A stretch of DNA of 16,656 nt. Origin: UBA3537 sp038106885 (lineage in GTDB: Bacteria > Bacteroidota > Bacteroidia > Flavobacteriales > Flavobacteriaceae). This document shows, piece after piece, positions 7,025 through 14,752 of the stretch (its first letter is position 1; every line of letters starts with the position of its first letter). The stretch lies in assembly GCA_038106885.1 (NCBI GenBank), contig JAYNFX010000034.1, positions 1 through 16,656 on the forward strand. The letters are read 5' to 3'. The translations under genes were made by a program, and so were the position numbers. The notes beneath the pieces were generated by a model. The model ran no database searches, was not told the origin of the DNA, and worked only from the letters and a program-made list of their open reading frames with translations.

Positions 7025-10000
7025 ATGGCAAGAAAGCAAGACAATACAACACAAAAAAAGTTTAATAAGATTTCTATTGGATTAGCCTCTCCTGAATCAA
7101 TTTTAGCAGATTCTAGAGGTGAAGTTCTAAAACCAGAAACTATAAATTACAGAACTCATAAACCTGAACGTGATGGTTTATTTTGTGAGCGCATATTTGG
7201 ACCTGTGAAAGATTATGAATGTGCTTGTGGCAAATATAAGCGAATTCGTTATAAGGGAATTATTTGTGACAGATGTGGTGTGGAAGTTACTGAAAAGAAA
7301 GTTAGAAGAGAGCGAGTTGGACACATTAATTTAGTAGTTCCAGTTGCCCATATTTGGTATTTTAGATCTTTACCAAATAAGATTGGTTATTTATTAGGTT
7401 TACCTTCCAAGAAATTAGATATGATAATTTACTACGAACGTTATGTAGTAATTCAGCCTGGTATTGCCACAAATGTTGAAGGAGAAGCTGTTCAGAAAAT
7501 GGATTTTTTAACTGAAGAGGAGTATCTCAATATTGTAGAATCACTTCCTCAAGAGAACCAATATTTGGATGATTCTGATCCAAATAAGTTTATAGCTAAA
7601 ATGGGTGCAGAATGTTTAATAGAGCTACTTTCTAGAATTGATTTAGAACAGTTGTCCTATGATTTACGCCATAAGGCAAATACAGAGACCTCCAAGCAAC
7701 GTAAGACTGAAGCCTTAAAAAGGCTACAAGTTGTTGAGGCTCTTAAAGATGGAAACAAAAATCGTGAAAATAAGCCTGAATGGATGATAATGAAAGCTAT
7801 CCCAGTCATTCCGCCTGAGTTAAGACCCCTTGTGCCGCTGGATGGAGGACGTTTTGCAACTTCTGACTTAAACGATTTATATCGCCGAGTTATAATTAGA
7901 AATAATCGTTTGAAAAGATTAGTAGAAATCAAAGCACCTGAGGTGATCTTGAGAAACGAAAAGCGTATGCTTCAAGAATCTGTAGATTCGCTTTTTGACA
8001 ATACACGAAAATCCTCCGCTGTAAAAACTGATTCAAATAGACCATTGAAATCTCTTTCTGACTCACTTAAAGGTAAACAAGGACGTTTTCGTCAAAACCT
8101 ATTAGGTAAGCGTGTTGATTACTCAGCCCGTTCAGTAATTGTTGTTGGTCCTGAGTTAAAATTATTTGAGTGCGGTCTACCAAAAAACATGGCAGCAGAA
8201 TTATACAAACCATTTATTGTTAGAAAGCTTATTGAGAGAGGAATTGTAAAGACTGTCAAATCTGCTAAAAAAATTATTGATAATAAAGAGCCAGTAGTTT
8301 GGGATATTTTAGAAAATGTTCTTAAAGGTCATCCAGTTTTATTAAATCGCGCTCCAACATTACACCGATTGGGTATTCAGGCCTTTCAACCAAAGTTGAT
8401 TGAGGGTAAAGCAATTCAATTGCATCCTTTGGTATGTACCGCGTTTAATGCTGATTTTGATGGTGACCAAATGGCAGTACACTTGCCTTTAGGGCCCGAA
8501 GCAATATTAGAAGCTCAGCTTTTAATGCTTGCTTCTCATAACATACTTAATCCTGCTAACGGTTCTCCAGTAACAGTGCCTTCACAAGATATGGTGCTTG
8601 GACTTTATTATATGACTAAGCTTAGAAAATCTACTGACAAAGTCAAAATTTTAGGTGAAGGACTGGTATTTTACTCTCCAGAAGAGGTAATTATTGCTTA
8701 CAATGAAAAACGTGTTGATTTAAATGCTCAAGTTAAAGTTCGTACGCAAGATTTTAATTCTACAGGGGTTTTAGAAACAAAATTAATAGAAACGACTGTA
8801 GGGCGAGTTCTTTTTAATGAAAAAGTACCTGCTGAAGCTGGATATATTAACGAAGTTTTGACGAAAAAATCACTTCGTGATATTATTCATGGTATTTTGA
8901 AAGTCACTTCTGTGCCTGAGACAGCAAGTTTCTTAGATGAAATAAAATCTTTAGGCTATAATTTTGCTTTCAAAGGCGGATTATCATTTAGCCTTGGAGA
9001 TATTATTATCCCTAAGGAAAAACACACTATGATTGATGCTGCTAACAAGCAAGTTGATGGAATTATGGCTAACTATAACATGGGGCTAATAACTAACAAT
9101 GAACGTTATAACCAGGTTATTGATATTTGGACATCAACAAATGCTGAATTAACAGAGCTGTCAATGAAACGTATTCGTGAGGATCAACAAGGATTTAATT
9201 CTGTTTATATGATGCTTGATTCAGGAGCACGTGGTTCTAAAGAGCAGATCCGTCAGCTTACAGGTATGCGTGGATTAATGGCAAAGCCTAAAAAATCCAA
9301 TGCTGGTGGTGGTGAAATTATTGAAAATCCAATTCTTTCAAATTTTAAAGAAGGTTTATCGATTTTAGAATATTTTATATCAACTCATGGTGCTCGTAAA
9401 GGATTGGCTGATACTGCTTTAAAAACAGCTGATGCTGGATATTTAACGAGAAGGTTAGTTGACGTTTCACAAGATGTAATTGTTAATTCAGACGATTGTG
9501 GAACACTTCGTGGAATTACTGTTGAGCCATTGAAGAAGAACGAAGAAGTAGTTGAAACTCTACAAGAGAGAATAGTTGGTAGAACTTCTCTAGATGATGT
9601 ATATGATCCAATTACTGAAGAATTATTAGTTTCTGCTGGAGAGCATATAAGCGAGTCGATCGCAGAAAAGATAGAAAATTCTGCCATTGAATCAGTCGAA
9701 GTAAGGTCTCCTTTAACTTGTGAAGCCAAAACTGGTATTTGTGCAAAATGTTATGGCAGAAATCTTGCAACCGGGAAAATGGTACAAAAAGGTGAAGCTG
9801 TTGGTGTCGTTGCTGCTCAATCAATTGGTGAGCCAGGAACACAGTTAACATTAAGAACATTTCATGTTGGAGGAATTGCTGGAAATATTTCTGAAGAAAA
9901 TAACTTAACTGTTAAATTTGATGGTAAAGCTGAAATAGAAGACTTAAAGACAGTTAAAGGAAAAGATAGTGACGGAAATGATATTGATATAGTGATTTCC

Positions 10001-11332
10001 AGAACTTCCGAAATTAAATTAGTAGATGGTAAGACGGGTATTATTTTAAGTACTAATAACATTCCTTATGGTTCTACAATTTTTGTAAAAAATGGTCAGA
10101 AACTTAAAAAAGATACTGTTGTTTGTCAATGGGATCCATACAATGGAGTGATTATTTCAGAATTTTCCGGAAAAGTTCGTTTTGAAAATATTGAACAGGG
10201 TGTCACTTATCAAGTCGAGATTGATGAACAAACTGGTTTTCAAGAAAAAGTTATTTCTGAGTCTAGAAACAAAAAGTTAATTCCAACATTACACATTGAA
10301 GATGCAAAAGGTGGAGTTGTTAGATCATATAACCTCCCTGTTGGAGCTCACTTAATGATTGAAGACAATGAAAAAATTAATATAGGCAAGATTTTAGTTA
10401 AAATTCCAAGAAAATCTTCAAAAGCTGGAGATATCACAGGTGGTTTACCTAGAGTTACTGAACTTTTCGAAGCTCGAAACCCTTCTAATCCTGCAGTAGT
10501 AAGTGAGATTGATGGTGTAGTTTCTTTTGGTAAAATCAAGCGAGGTAATAGAGAGATTATAATAGAATCAAAAACAGGAGCTATAAAAAAATATCTTGTT
10601 AAATTATCCAACCAGATTCTAGTACAAGAAAATGATTTTGTTAAAGCTGGTATGCCATTATCTGATGGCTCAGTTACTCCTAATGATATTCTTAACATTA
10701 AAGGACCTTCTGCTGTTCAACAATATTTAGTGAATGAAGTTCAAGAGGTTTATAGACTTCAAGGGGTGAAAATTAATGACAAACATTTTGAAGTTGTTGT
10801 TCGCCAGATGATGCGTAAAGTAAGGATTCAAGATTCTGGTGATACTATATTTTTAGAAAATCAATTAGTGCACAAATCAGATTTTATTGACGAAAATGAT
10901 GAAATTTTTGGTAAAAAAGTAATTGAAGATGCCGGTGACTCTGTAACTTTAAAACCAGGTCAAATTGTTACTGCTCGTGAGTTAAGAGATGAAAATTCTA
11001 TTCTTAAGAGAGAGGATAAATCTATAGTTACAGCTCGTGATGCTCGACCTGCAACTGCAACACCAATACTGCAGGGAATAACGCGCGCTTCATTACAAAC
11101 TAAATCATTTATTTCAGCTGCTTCTTTCCAAGAAACAACTAAAGTACTTAACGAAGCTGCTGTTAATGGTAAAGTTGATAATCTTGACGGACTTAAAGAA
11201 AATGTAATTGTTGGACATAGAATCCCAGCGGGTACAGGCTTAAGAAAGTACGACAATATGATAGTAGGCTCTAGCGAAGAACTAGAAAGTTTAATAAAAG
11301 CAAAAGAAGAGAAGCAAACTTTTAATATTTAA
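7025..11332 (+). CDS. rpoC: DNA-directed RNA polymerase subunit beta'
   Basis: Beta-prime carries the catalytic Mg site and the clamp. The 1435-aa product shows the N-terminal zinc ribbon (C66, C68, C81, C84), the catalytic NADFDGD (D477, D479, D481), the trigger-loop hinge TGMRGLMAKP (746-755), the bridge helix STHGARKGLADTALKTADAG (starting at 786), and the second zinc site (C825, C899, C906, C909). The trigger-loop tip LTLRTFHVGG has R944 and H947, with Leu943 where E. coli has Met932; I believe Leu is usual in this phylum. The C-terminal part (about 960-1435) contains sandwich-barrel-like modules and the GDITGGLPRVTELFEARNP segment. It lies 22 nt after rpoB and 6 nt before the DUF3467 gene, so all three are co-transcribed. 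Confidence 0.99.
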   Translation: MARKQDNTTQKKFNKISIGLASPESILADSRGEVLKPETINYRTHKPERDGLFCERIFGPVKDYECACGKYKRIRYKGIICDRCGVEVTEKKVRRERVGHINLVVPVAHIWYFRSLPNKIGYLLGLPSKKLDMIIYYERYVVIQPGIATNVEGEAVQKMDFLTEEEYLNIVESLPQENQYLDDSDPNKFIAKMGAECLIELLSRIDLEQLSYDLRHKANTETSKQRKTEALKRLQVVEALKDGNKNRENKPEWMIMKAIPVIPPELRPLVPLDGGRFATSDLNDLYRRVIIRNNRLKRLVEIKAPEVILRNEKRMLQESVDSLFDNTRKSSAVKTDSNRPLKSLSDSLKGKQGRFRQNLLGKRVDYSARSVIVVGPELKLFECGLPKNMAAELYKPFIVRKLIERGIVKTVKSAKKIIDNKEPVVWDILENVLKGHPVLLNRAPTLHRLGIQAFQPKLIEGKAIQLHPLVCTAFNADFDGDQMAVHLPLGPEAILEAQLLMLASHNILNPANGSPVTVPSQDMVLGLYYMTKLRKSTDKVKILGEGLVFYSPEEVIIAYNEKRVDLNAQVKVRTQDFNSTGVLETKLIETTVGRVLFNEKVPAEAGYINEVLTKKSLRDIIHGILKVTSVPETASFLDEIKSLGYNFAFKGGLSFSLGDIIIPKEKHTMIDAANKQVDGIMANYNMGLITNNERYNQVIDIWTSTNAELTELSMKRIREDQQGFNSVYMMLDSGARGSKEQIRQLTGMRGLMAKPKKSNAGGGEIIENPILSNFKEGLSILEYFISTHGARKGLADTALKTADAGYLTRRLVDVSQDVIVNSDDCGTLRGITVEPLKKNEEVVETLQERIVGRTSLDDVYDPITEELLVSAGEHISESIAEKIENSAIESVEVRSPLTCEAKTGICAKCYGRNLATGKMVQKGEAVGVVAAQSIGEPGTQLTLRTFHVGGIAGNISEENNLTVKFDGKAEIEDLKTVKGKDSDGNDIDIVISRTSEIKLVDGKTGIILSTNNIPYGSTIFVKNGQKLKKDTVVCQWDPYNGVIISEFSGKVRFENIEQGVTYQVEIDEQTGFQEKVISESRNKKLIPTLHIEDAKGGVVRSYNLPVGAHLMIEDNEKINIGKILVKIPRKSSKAGDITGGLPRVTELFEARNPSNPAVVSEIDGVVSFGKIKRGNREIIIESKTGAIKKYLVKLSNQILVQENDFVKAGMPLSDGSVTPNDILNIKGPSAVQQYLVNEVQEVYRLQGVKINDKHFEVVVRQMMRKVRIQDSGDTIFLENQLVHKSDFIDENDEIFGKKVIEDAGDSVTLKPGQIVTARELRDENSILKREDKSIVTARDARPATATPILQGITRASLQTKSFISAASFQETTKVLNEAAVNGKVDNLDGLKENVIVGHRIPAGTGLRKYDNMIVGSSEELESLIKAKEEKQTFNI

Positions 11333-11338
11333 TAATTC

Positions 11339-11653
11339 ATGAGTCAACCTAGTAAAGATCAAAAAGGTCAAATTAATATTGAATTAGATGCTAGTGTAGC
11401 AGAGGGGACATATTCCAATCTTGCTATAATTAATCACTCAGTTTCAGAGTTCGTTGTTGATTTTGTTAAGATTATGCCCGGAATTCCAAAAAATAAGGTT
11501 AAATCAAGGATAATTTTGACACCCCAACATGCTAAGCGATTTTCAAAAGCATTGATAGATAATGTGAAACGATTTGAACAAGCGCATGGTGAAATTAAAG
11601 ATTATGATCACCCACCAATACCATTAAATTTTGGGCCAACAGGTCAAGCTTAA
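11339..11653 (+). CDS. DUF3467 family protein, last gene of the rpoBC operon
   Basis: This is a 104-residue soluble protein of unknown function. It is recognised as DUF3467 from the N-terminal INIELDASVAEGTYSNLAII, the following HSVSEFVVDFVKIMPG, and the segment SRIILTPQHAKRFSKALIDN, ending in a proline-rich tail (HPPIPLNFGP). It has no signal peptide, membrane span or cysteine. The start is only 6 nt after the rpoC stop, so its synthesis is tied to polymerase synthesis. I recall the same position behind rpoC in other Bacteroidota, which suggests a link to transcription, but no biochemical role can be read from the sequence. Confidence 0.9.
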   Translation: MSQPSKDQKGQINIELDASVAEGTYSNLAIINHSVSEFVVDFVKIMPGIPKNKVKSRIILTPQHAKRFSKALIDNVKRFEQAHGEIKDYDHPPIPLNFGPTGQA

Positions 11654-11657
11654 ATTT

Positions 11658-11682
11658 AAAAACCAACATATTGTGGGTTTTT
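11658..11682. terminator. Bidirectional intrinsic terminator between the rpoBC operon and prfC
   Basis: AAAAACC (11658-11664) pairs with GGTTTTT (11676-11682). An A-G mismatch (11665/11675) is followed by ACA/TGT (11666-11668 with 11672-11674) around the loop TAT. A T-run continues to 11683 and resumes at 11686-11690 for the + strand. The A-run on the left side, extended by the A/T-rich bases before it, gives the U-tract for the - strand. It lies 4 nt after the DUF3467 stop and 6 nt before the prfC stop, exactly where two convergent genes need a shared terminator. Confidence 0.85.
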
Positions 11683-11688
11683 TAGTTT

Positions 11689-13272
11689 TTAAAATTCTGA
11701 CGTTAAATGAAATTTGATATTGGGGTATTTTTGTACAGTCATTTCTAAAGAGAATTTAGAATCTGATAAAAAAACTAGTTGACCTTGCTTATCTGTAGCT
11801 AAATAACGTTGTTTTACTCTTTTAAATTCTTTGAATTGTTCTTCTTTATCATTTTTTACTTCAACCCATGCGGCTTTGTATACGTTTAGATTTTCGTAAC
11901 TACACTTTGCGCCATATTCGTGTTCAAGTCGATATTGAATAACTTCATATTGTAATGCCCCAACAGTTCCAATTACTTTTCGTCCATTTAAGCCTAGTGT
12001 AAATAATTGCGCAACCCCTTCATCCATTAGTTGATCAATTCCTTTGCTAAGCTGTTTTGATTTCATCGGATCAGCATTATTAATGTATCTAAAATGTTCT
12101 GGAGAAAAACTTGGAATTCCTCTATAATTTAAAATTTCACCCTCAGTGAGAGTATCTCCAATTTTAAAATTTCCAGTATCATGAAGTCCTACTATATCTC
12201 CTGGGTATGAGATTTCAATTATTGCTTTTTTTTCAGCGAAAAAGGCATTTGGACTAGAAAATTTTAGTTTTTTATTTAGCCTAACGTGTAAATAAGGAGT
12301 ATTACGCTTAAATACTCCAGAAACTATCTTAATGAAAGCAAGACGATCTCTATGCTTAGGATCCATATTAGCGTGAATTTTAAAAACAAAACCAGTAAAT
12401 TTCTTTTCATTAGGAAGTACTAGTCTTTCATCACTCTCTTTTGGGCGAGGTGCAGGTGCAATGTCAATAAAACAATCTAAAAGTTCTTTAACACCAAAAT
12501 TATTAAGCGCAGATCCAAAAAAAATAGGATGTTGTTTTCCACATTCGTAATCACTTTTTTTAAATTCAGGATAAATACCATTTACTAATTCGACTTCTTC
12601 TTTAAGTGTTTTTATAGAATTTTCACCAATTTTAGATTTCAGTTTATTATCATCAATACTTATCTCTGTTGTATCATTAATATTTGATTTATTATCATCA
12701 TTAAAAAGTATAATATTTTTCTCCCACAAATTATATATACCTTTAAAGTCATATCCCATACCAATGGGAAAACTTAGTGGAGTAATATTAAGTTTTAATT
12801 TTTTCTCAACTTCATCAAGTAAATCAAAAGCATCTTTGCCTTCACGATCCAATTTATTAATAAAAACAATAATTGGGATATTTCGCATACGACATACTTC
12901 TACTAATTTTTCTGTCTGCTCTTCAACCCCTTTTGCTACGTCTATTACTACTATAACACTATCCACAGCGGTAAGAGTTCTAAAAGTATCTTCAGCAAAA
13001 TCTTTGTGACCAGGAGTGTCTAGAATATTTATTTTTATTCCCTTGTATTCAAAAGCTAAAACTGATGTGGCAACCGAAATTCCTCTTTGGCGTTCAATTT
13101 CCATAAAATCACTAGTAGCACCTTTCTTAATTTTGTTATTTTTAACTGCTCCAGCTTCTTGAATTGCTCCACCAAATAATAGAAGTTTTTCAGTAAGAGT
13201 AGTTTTTCCTGCATCCGGGTGTGATATGATACCAAAAGTCCGTCGGCGCTGAATTTCAGTACTAAATTGCAT
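11689..13272 (-). CDS. prfC: Peptide chain release factor 3 (RF3)
   Basis: RF3 is a translational GTPase that removes RF1/RF2 from the ribosome after termination. From the ATG at 13272 the product is 527 aa, the usual length. It has the P-loop SHPDAGKTT (17-25), switch I RQRGIS (61-66), DTPGH (85-89) and NKLD (139-142), then domain II (FTGFVFKIHANMDPKHRDRL) and the C-terminal domain (SPEHFRYINNADPMKSKQL, GALQYEVIQYRLEHEYG). An Asn/Asp-rich loop (about 195-215, NDDNKSNIND) sits in the G domain. A TTG at 13290 would add six residues (MEKLNF) but overlaps the -7 promoter element and is not typical of the family, so ATG is preferred. It is monocistronic, convergent with the rpoBC operon and divergent from idi. 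Confidence 0.97.
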   Translation of the reverse strand: MQFSTEIQRRRTFGIISHPDAGKTTLTEKLLLFGGAIQEAGAVKNNKIKKGATSDFMEIERQRGISVATSVLAFEYKGIKINILDTPGHKDFAEDTFRTLTAVDSVIVVIDVAKGVEEQTEKLVEVCRMRNIPIIVFINKLDREGKDAFDLLDEVEKKLKLNITPLSFPIGMGYDFKGIYNLWEKNIILFNDDNKSNINDTTEISIDDNKLKSKIGENSIKTLKEEVELVNGIYPEFKKSDYECGKQHPIFFGSALNNFGVKELLDCFIDIAPAPRPKESDERLVLPNEKKFTGFVFKIHANMDPKHRDRLAFIKIVSGVFKRNTPYLHVRLNKKLKFSSPNAFFAEKKAIIEISYPGDIVGLHDTGNFKIGDTLTEGEILNYRGIPSFSPEHFRYINNADPMKSKQLSKGIDQLMDEGVAQLFTLGLNGRKVIGTVGALQYEVIQYRLEHEYGAKCSYENLNVYKAAWVEVKNDKEEQFKEFKRVKQRYLATDKQGQLVFLSDSKFSLEMTVQKYPNIKFHLTSEF

Positions 13273-13287
13273 AAAATTTAATTTTTC

Positions 13288-13295
13288 CAAATATA
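13288..13295 (-). promoter_or_regulatory. Candidate prfC promoter, -7 element
   Basis: On the - strand, 13295 to 13288 reads TATATTTG, an exact match to the Bacteroidota -7 consensus TAnnTTTG. It ends 15 nt upstream of the prfC ATG, which would give a very short leader. A TTG at 13310-13308 lies only 12 nt upstream of the element, short of the 17-23 nt expected for the -33 box, so only half of the promoter is well supported. Exact matches also occur by chance in AT-rich DNA. Confidence 0.45.
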
Positions 13296-13480
13296 CTATT
13301 ATGAATCCAAGTTGCTTTTAAAAAAACAATTAATTATAGTAATGAAAATTGTCATATTGATGATTTTTATCTAGTTAAATTAAAACCTAAATCAAAAAAA
13401 AAATCCAATCAACAAAACAACATCTTTTATTTTAGCATTTAATTAGTATAATATGTTAATTTAGTTAATAATTTAGCATC
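13296..13480. other. AT-rich divergent intergenic region between prfC and idi
   Basis: This region lies between two divergent genes and must hold the promoters for both. It contains a run of ten A (13394-13403), long A/T tracts, and the direct repeat TAATTTAG at 13457-13464 and 13469-13476, each one mismatch from TAnnTTTG and close upstream of the idi ATG. No open frame of note, RNA gene, strong hairpin or operator-like palindrome was seen. Confidence 0.5.
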
Positions 13481-14005
13481 ATGGCTGAAGAACATGTAAT
13501 ACTAGTTAACGAAAAAGATCAAGAAATTGGTTTAATGCCAAAGCTTGAGGCACACCAAAAGGCTGTTTTACATAGAGCTTTTTCTGTTTTTATTTTTAAC
13601 TCTGAAAACGAGTTAATGCTTCAACAAAGAGCCTCTAACAAATATCATTCTCCTAATTTATGGACTAATACATGTTGTAGTCATCAGCGTTCAGGTGAAT
13701 CTAATATACAGGCTGGTACTAGGCGTCTTTATGAGGAAATGGGTTTCACAACATCTTTAAAAGAAATAACTTCATTTATCTACAAAGCACCTTTTGATAA
13801 TGGATTGACCGAACATGAATTAGATCATATAATGGTGGGTTATTATAATGAAGATCCAGTAATAAATAGTGATGAAGTTGAAGATTGGAAATGGATGAAA
13901 ATAGAAGATGTAAAAAAGGATATTAGTTTAAACCCCGATCTTTACACAGCGTGGTTTAAAATAATATTTAAAAATTTTTATAACCATTTAAATAATAGCA
14001 AATGA
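13481..14005 (+). CDS. idi: Isopentenyl-diphosphate delta-isomerase, type 1
   Basis: This cytoplasmic Nudix-fold, metal-dependent enzyme interconverts isopentenyl and dimethylallyl diphosphate, the building blocks of carotenoids, menaquinone and other isoprenoids. The 174-aa length matches bacterial type 1 enzymes. By alignment with E. coli Idi, metal ligands are H25, H31, H68 and the pair E111/E113 (TEHELDH). The catalytic cysteine is C66 in WTNTCCSH. The Nudix-like segment GTRRLYEEMGF is at 79-89. All expected catalytic residues are present. Its stop overlaps the start of the pterin synthase gene (ATGA), so the two are translationally coupled. The upstream gap holds two imperfect -7 boxes but no full promoter. 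Confidence 0.96.
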   Translation: MAEEHVILVNEKDQEIGLMPKLEAHQKAVLHRAFSVFIFNSENELMLQQRASNKYHSPNLWTNTCCSHQRSGESNIQAGTRRLYEEMGFTTSLKEITSFIYKAPFDNGLTEHELDHIMVGYYNEDPVINSDEVEDWKWMKIEDVKKDISLNPDLYTAWFKIIFKNFYNHLNNSK

Positions 14006-14412
14006 GAGTAACTGTTAGTAGAAGGGCCCATTTCAATGCAGCTCACAGGTTATATAGATCTGATTGGAGTTCTGAGCAAAATGAGTCCATTTTCGGTAAG
14101 TGTAATAATCCAAATTATCATGGGCATAATTATGAATTAATAGTTAGTGTAACTGGTGAAGTCGACCCAATAACTGGATATGTTCTTGATGTTAAGATAC
14201 TTAAAGATTTTATTAAGTCAGAAGTTGAAGAGGCTTTTGATCATAAAAACCTAAATCTTGATGTTCCAGAGTTTAAGACATTAAATCCTACAGCAGAAAA
14301 TATTGTAATAGTAATTTATAACAAACTCAAGGCTGTTTTGGATAAAAAATTAGATTTGAAAGTTACACTTTATGAGACTCCAAGAAATTTTGTCTCATAT
14401 CCTGGTAATTAA
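14002..14412 (+). CDS. 6-pyruvoyl-tetrahydropterin synthase / QueD family protein (COG0720), CX5HGH type
   Basis: This is a zinc enzyme acting on 7,8-dihydroneopterin triphosphate. Within 136 residues are zinc ligands H15 (NAAHR), H40 and H42 (YHGHNYE), the catalytic C34, the D80-H81 pair (AFDHKNLN), and the pterin-binding E125 (LYETPRN). The spacing C34-NNPNY-H40-G-H42 is CX5HGH, described for true PTPS (PTPS-II, making 6-pyruvoyl-tetrahydropterin), whereas QueD of the queuosine pathway usually has CX3HGH. Automatic annotation would probably say 6-carboxytetrahydropterin synthase (QueD). No other queuosine or pterin gene is in the window to settle the matter, so no symbol is given. It overlaps idi by four bases (ATGA), a sign of tight co-expression. 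Confidence 0.92.
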   Translation: MRVTVSRRAHFNAAHRLYRSDWSSEQNESIFGKCNNPNYHGHNYELIVSVTGEVDPITGYVLDVKILKDFIKSEVEEAFDHKNLNLDVPEFKTLNPTAENIVIVIYNKLKAVLDKKLDLKVTLYETPRNFVSYPGN

Positions 14413-14443
14413 ATAGAAATTTATCTATCTGTATAAATTGAAG

Positions 14444-14451
14444 TAAATTTG
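14444..14451 (+). promoter_or_regulatory. Candidate -7 promoter element for the small helical protein gene
   Basis: TAAATTTG matches TAnnTTTG exactly and ends 19 nt before the ATG at 14471, a suitable distance for a start site about 5-8 nt downstream of the box. No TTG lies 17-23 nt upstream, so the -33 half is missing or degenerate. The gene could equally be read through from idi and the pterin synthase gene, 58 nt upstream. Confidence 0.4.
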
Positions 14452-14470
14452 TTTAAATTAAATAATAATT

Positions 14471-14737
14471 ATGGCTAACATCAGAAACTTAAAAAAAGAT
14501 ATTAATTACGTTTTAGGAGATATTATAGAAGCAGTTTACATATGGGAATCTGCAAATTCTAATACAGGCACAAAAGATAGTGAAGCCATTATCGATGAAG
14601 CAATTTCTACTTTTGATGATTTAATTGAAAAAGTAAATTCAAAAAATGTCAATAATAAAAAAGATCACTTTAAATCAATTCAAAATGAGTTAGAGTCTAA
14701 AGGGCGGTTAATGATTGAAAAAATTAACAACCTTTAA
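14471..14737 (+). CDS. Small helical protein of unknown function, conserved in Flavobacteriia
   Basis: This is an 88-residue, acidic-to-neutral, soluble protein with no signal peptide, membrane span or cysteine. It begins MANIRNLKKDINYVLGDIIE, continues AVYIWESAN, and then reads EAIIDEAISTFDDLIEKVN, with hydrophobic spacing that suggests two or three amphipathic helices (about 5-30, 38-56, 62-86). I recognise the N-terminal pattern from unnamed flavobacterial proteins, but know of no function. Codon and base composition match the neighbours. It ends 13 nt before the convergent lipoprotein gene and lies 58 nt after the pterin synthase gene, with a candidate -7 element in the gap. A structural or adaptor role is only a guess. 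Confidence 0.8.
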   Translation: MANIRNLKKDINYVLGDIIEAVYIWESANSNTGTKDSEAIIDEAISTFDDLIEKVNSKNVNNKKDHFKSIQNELESKGRLMIEKINNL

Positions 14738-14752
14738 AGCTTATAGAGGGTT
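14729..14752. terminator. Weak bidirectional terminator-like hairpin between convergent genes
   Basis: AACCTTT (14729-14735) pairs with GAGGGTT (14746-14752), seven pairs including two G-U, around a 10-nt loop. The stem overlaps the stop codons of both convergent genes. There is no clean U-tract on either strand, so the call rests mainly on position. Confidence 0.3.

Noticed and set aside
13273..13290. TTG start adding six residues to RF3
   Set aside because: It overlaps an exact -7 promoter element, uses a rarer start codon, and the ATG at 13272 gives the family-typical N terminus and length.
13457..13476. Repeated TAATTTAG upstream of idi as tandem promoters or an operator
   Set aside because: Both copies miss the -7 consensus by one base, lack a spaced -33 box, and lie in very AT-rich DNA.
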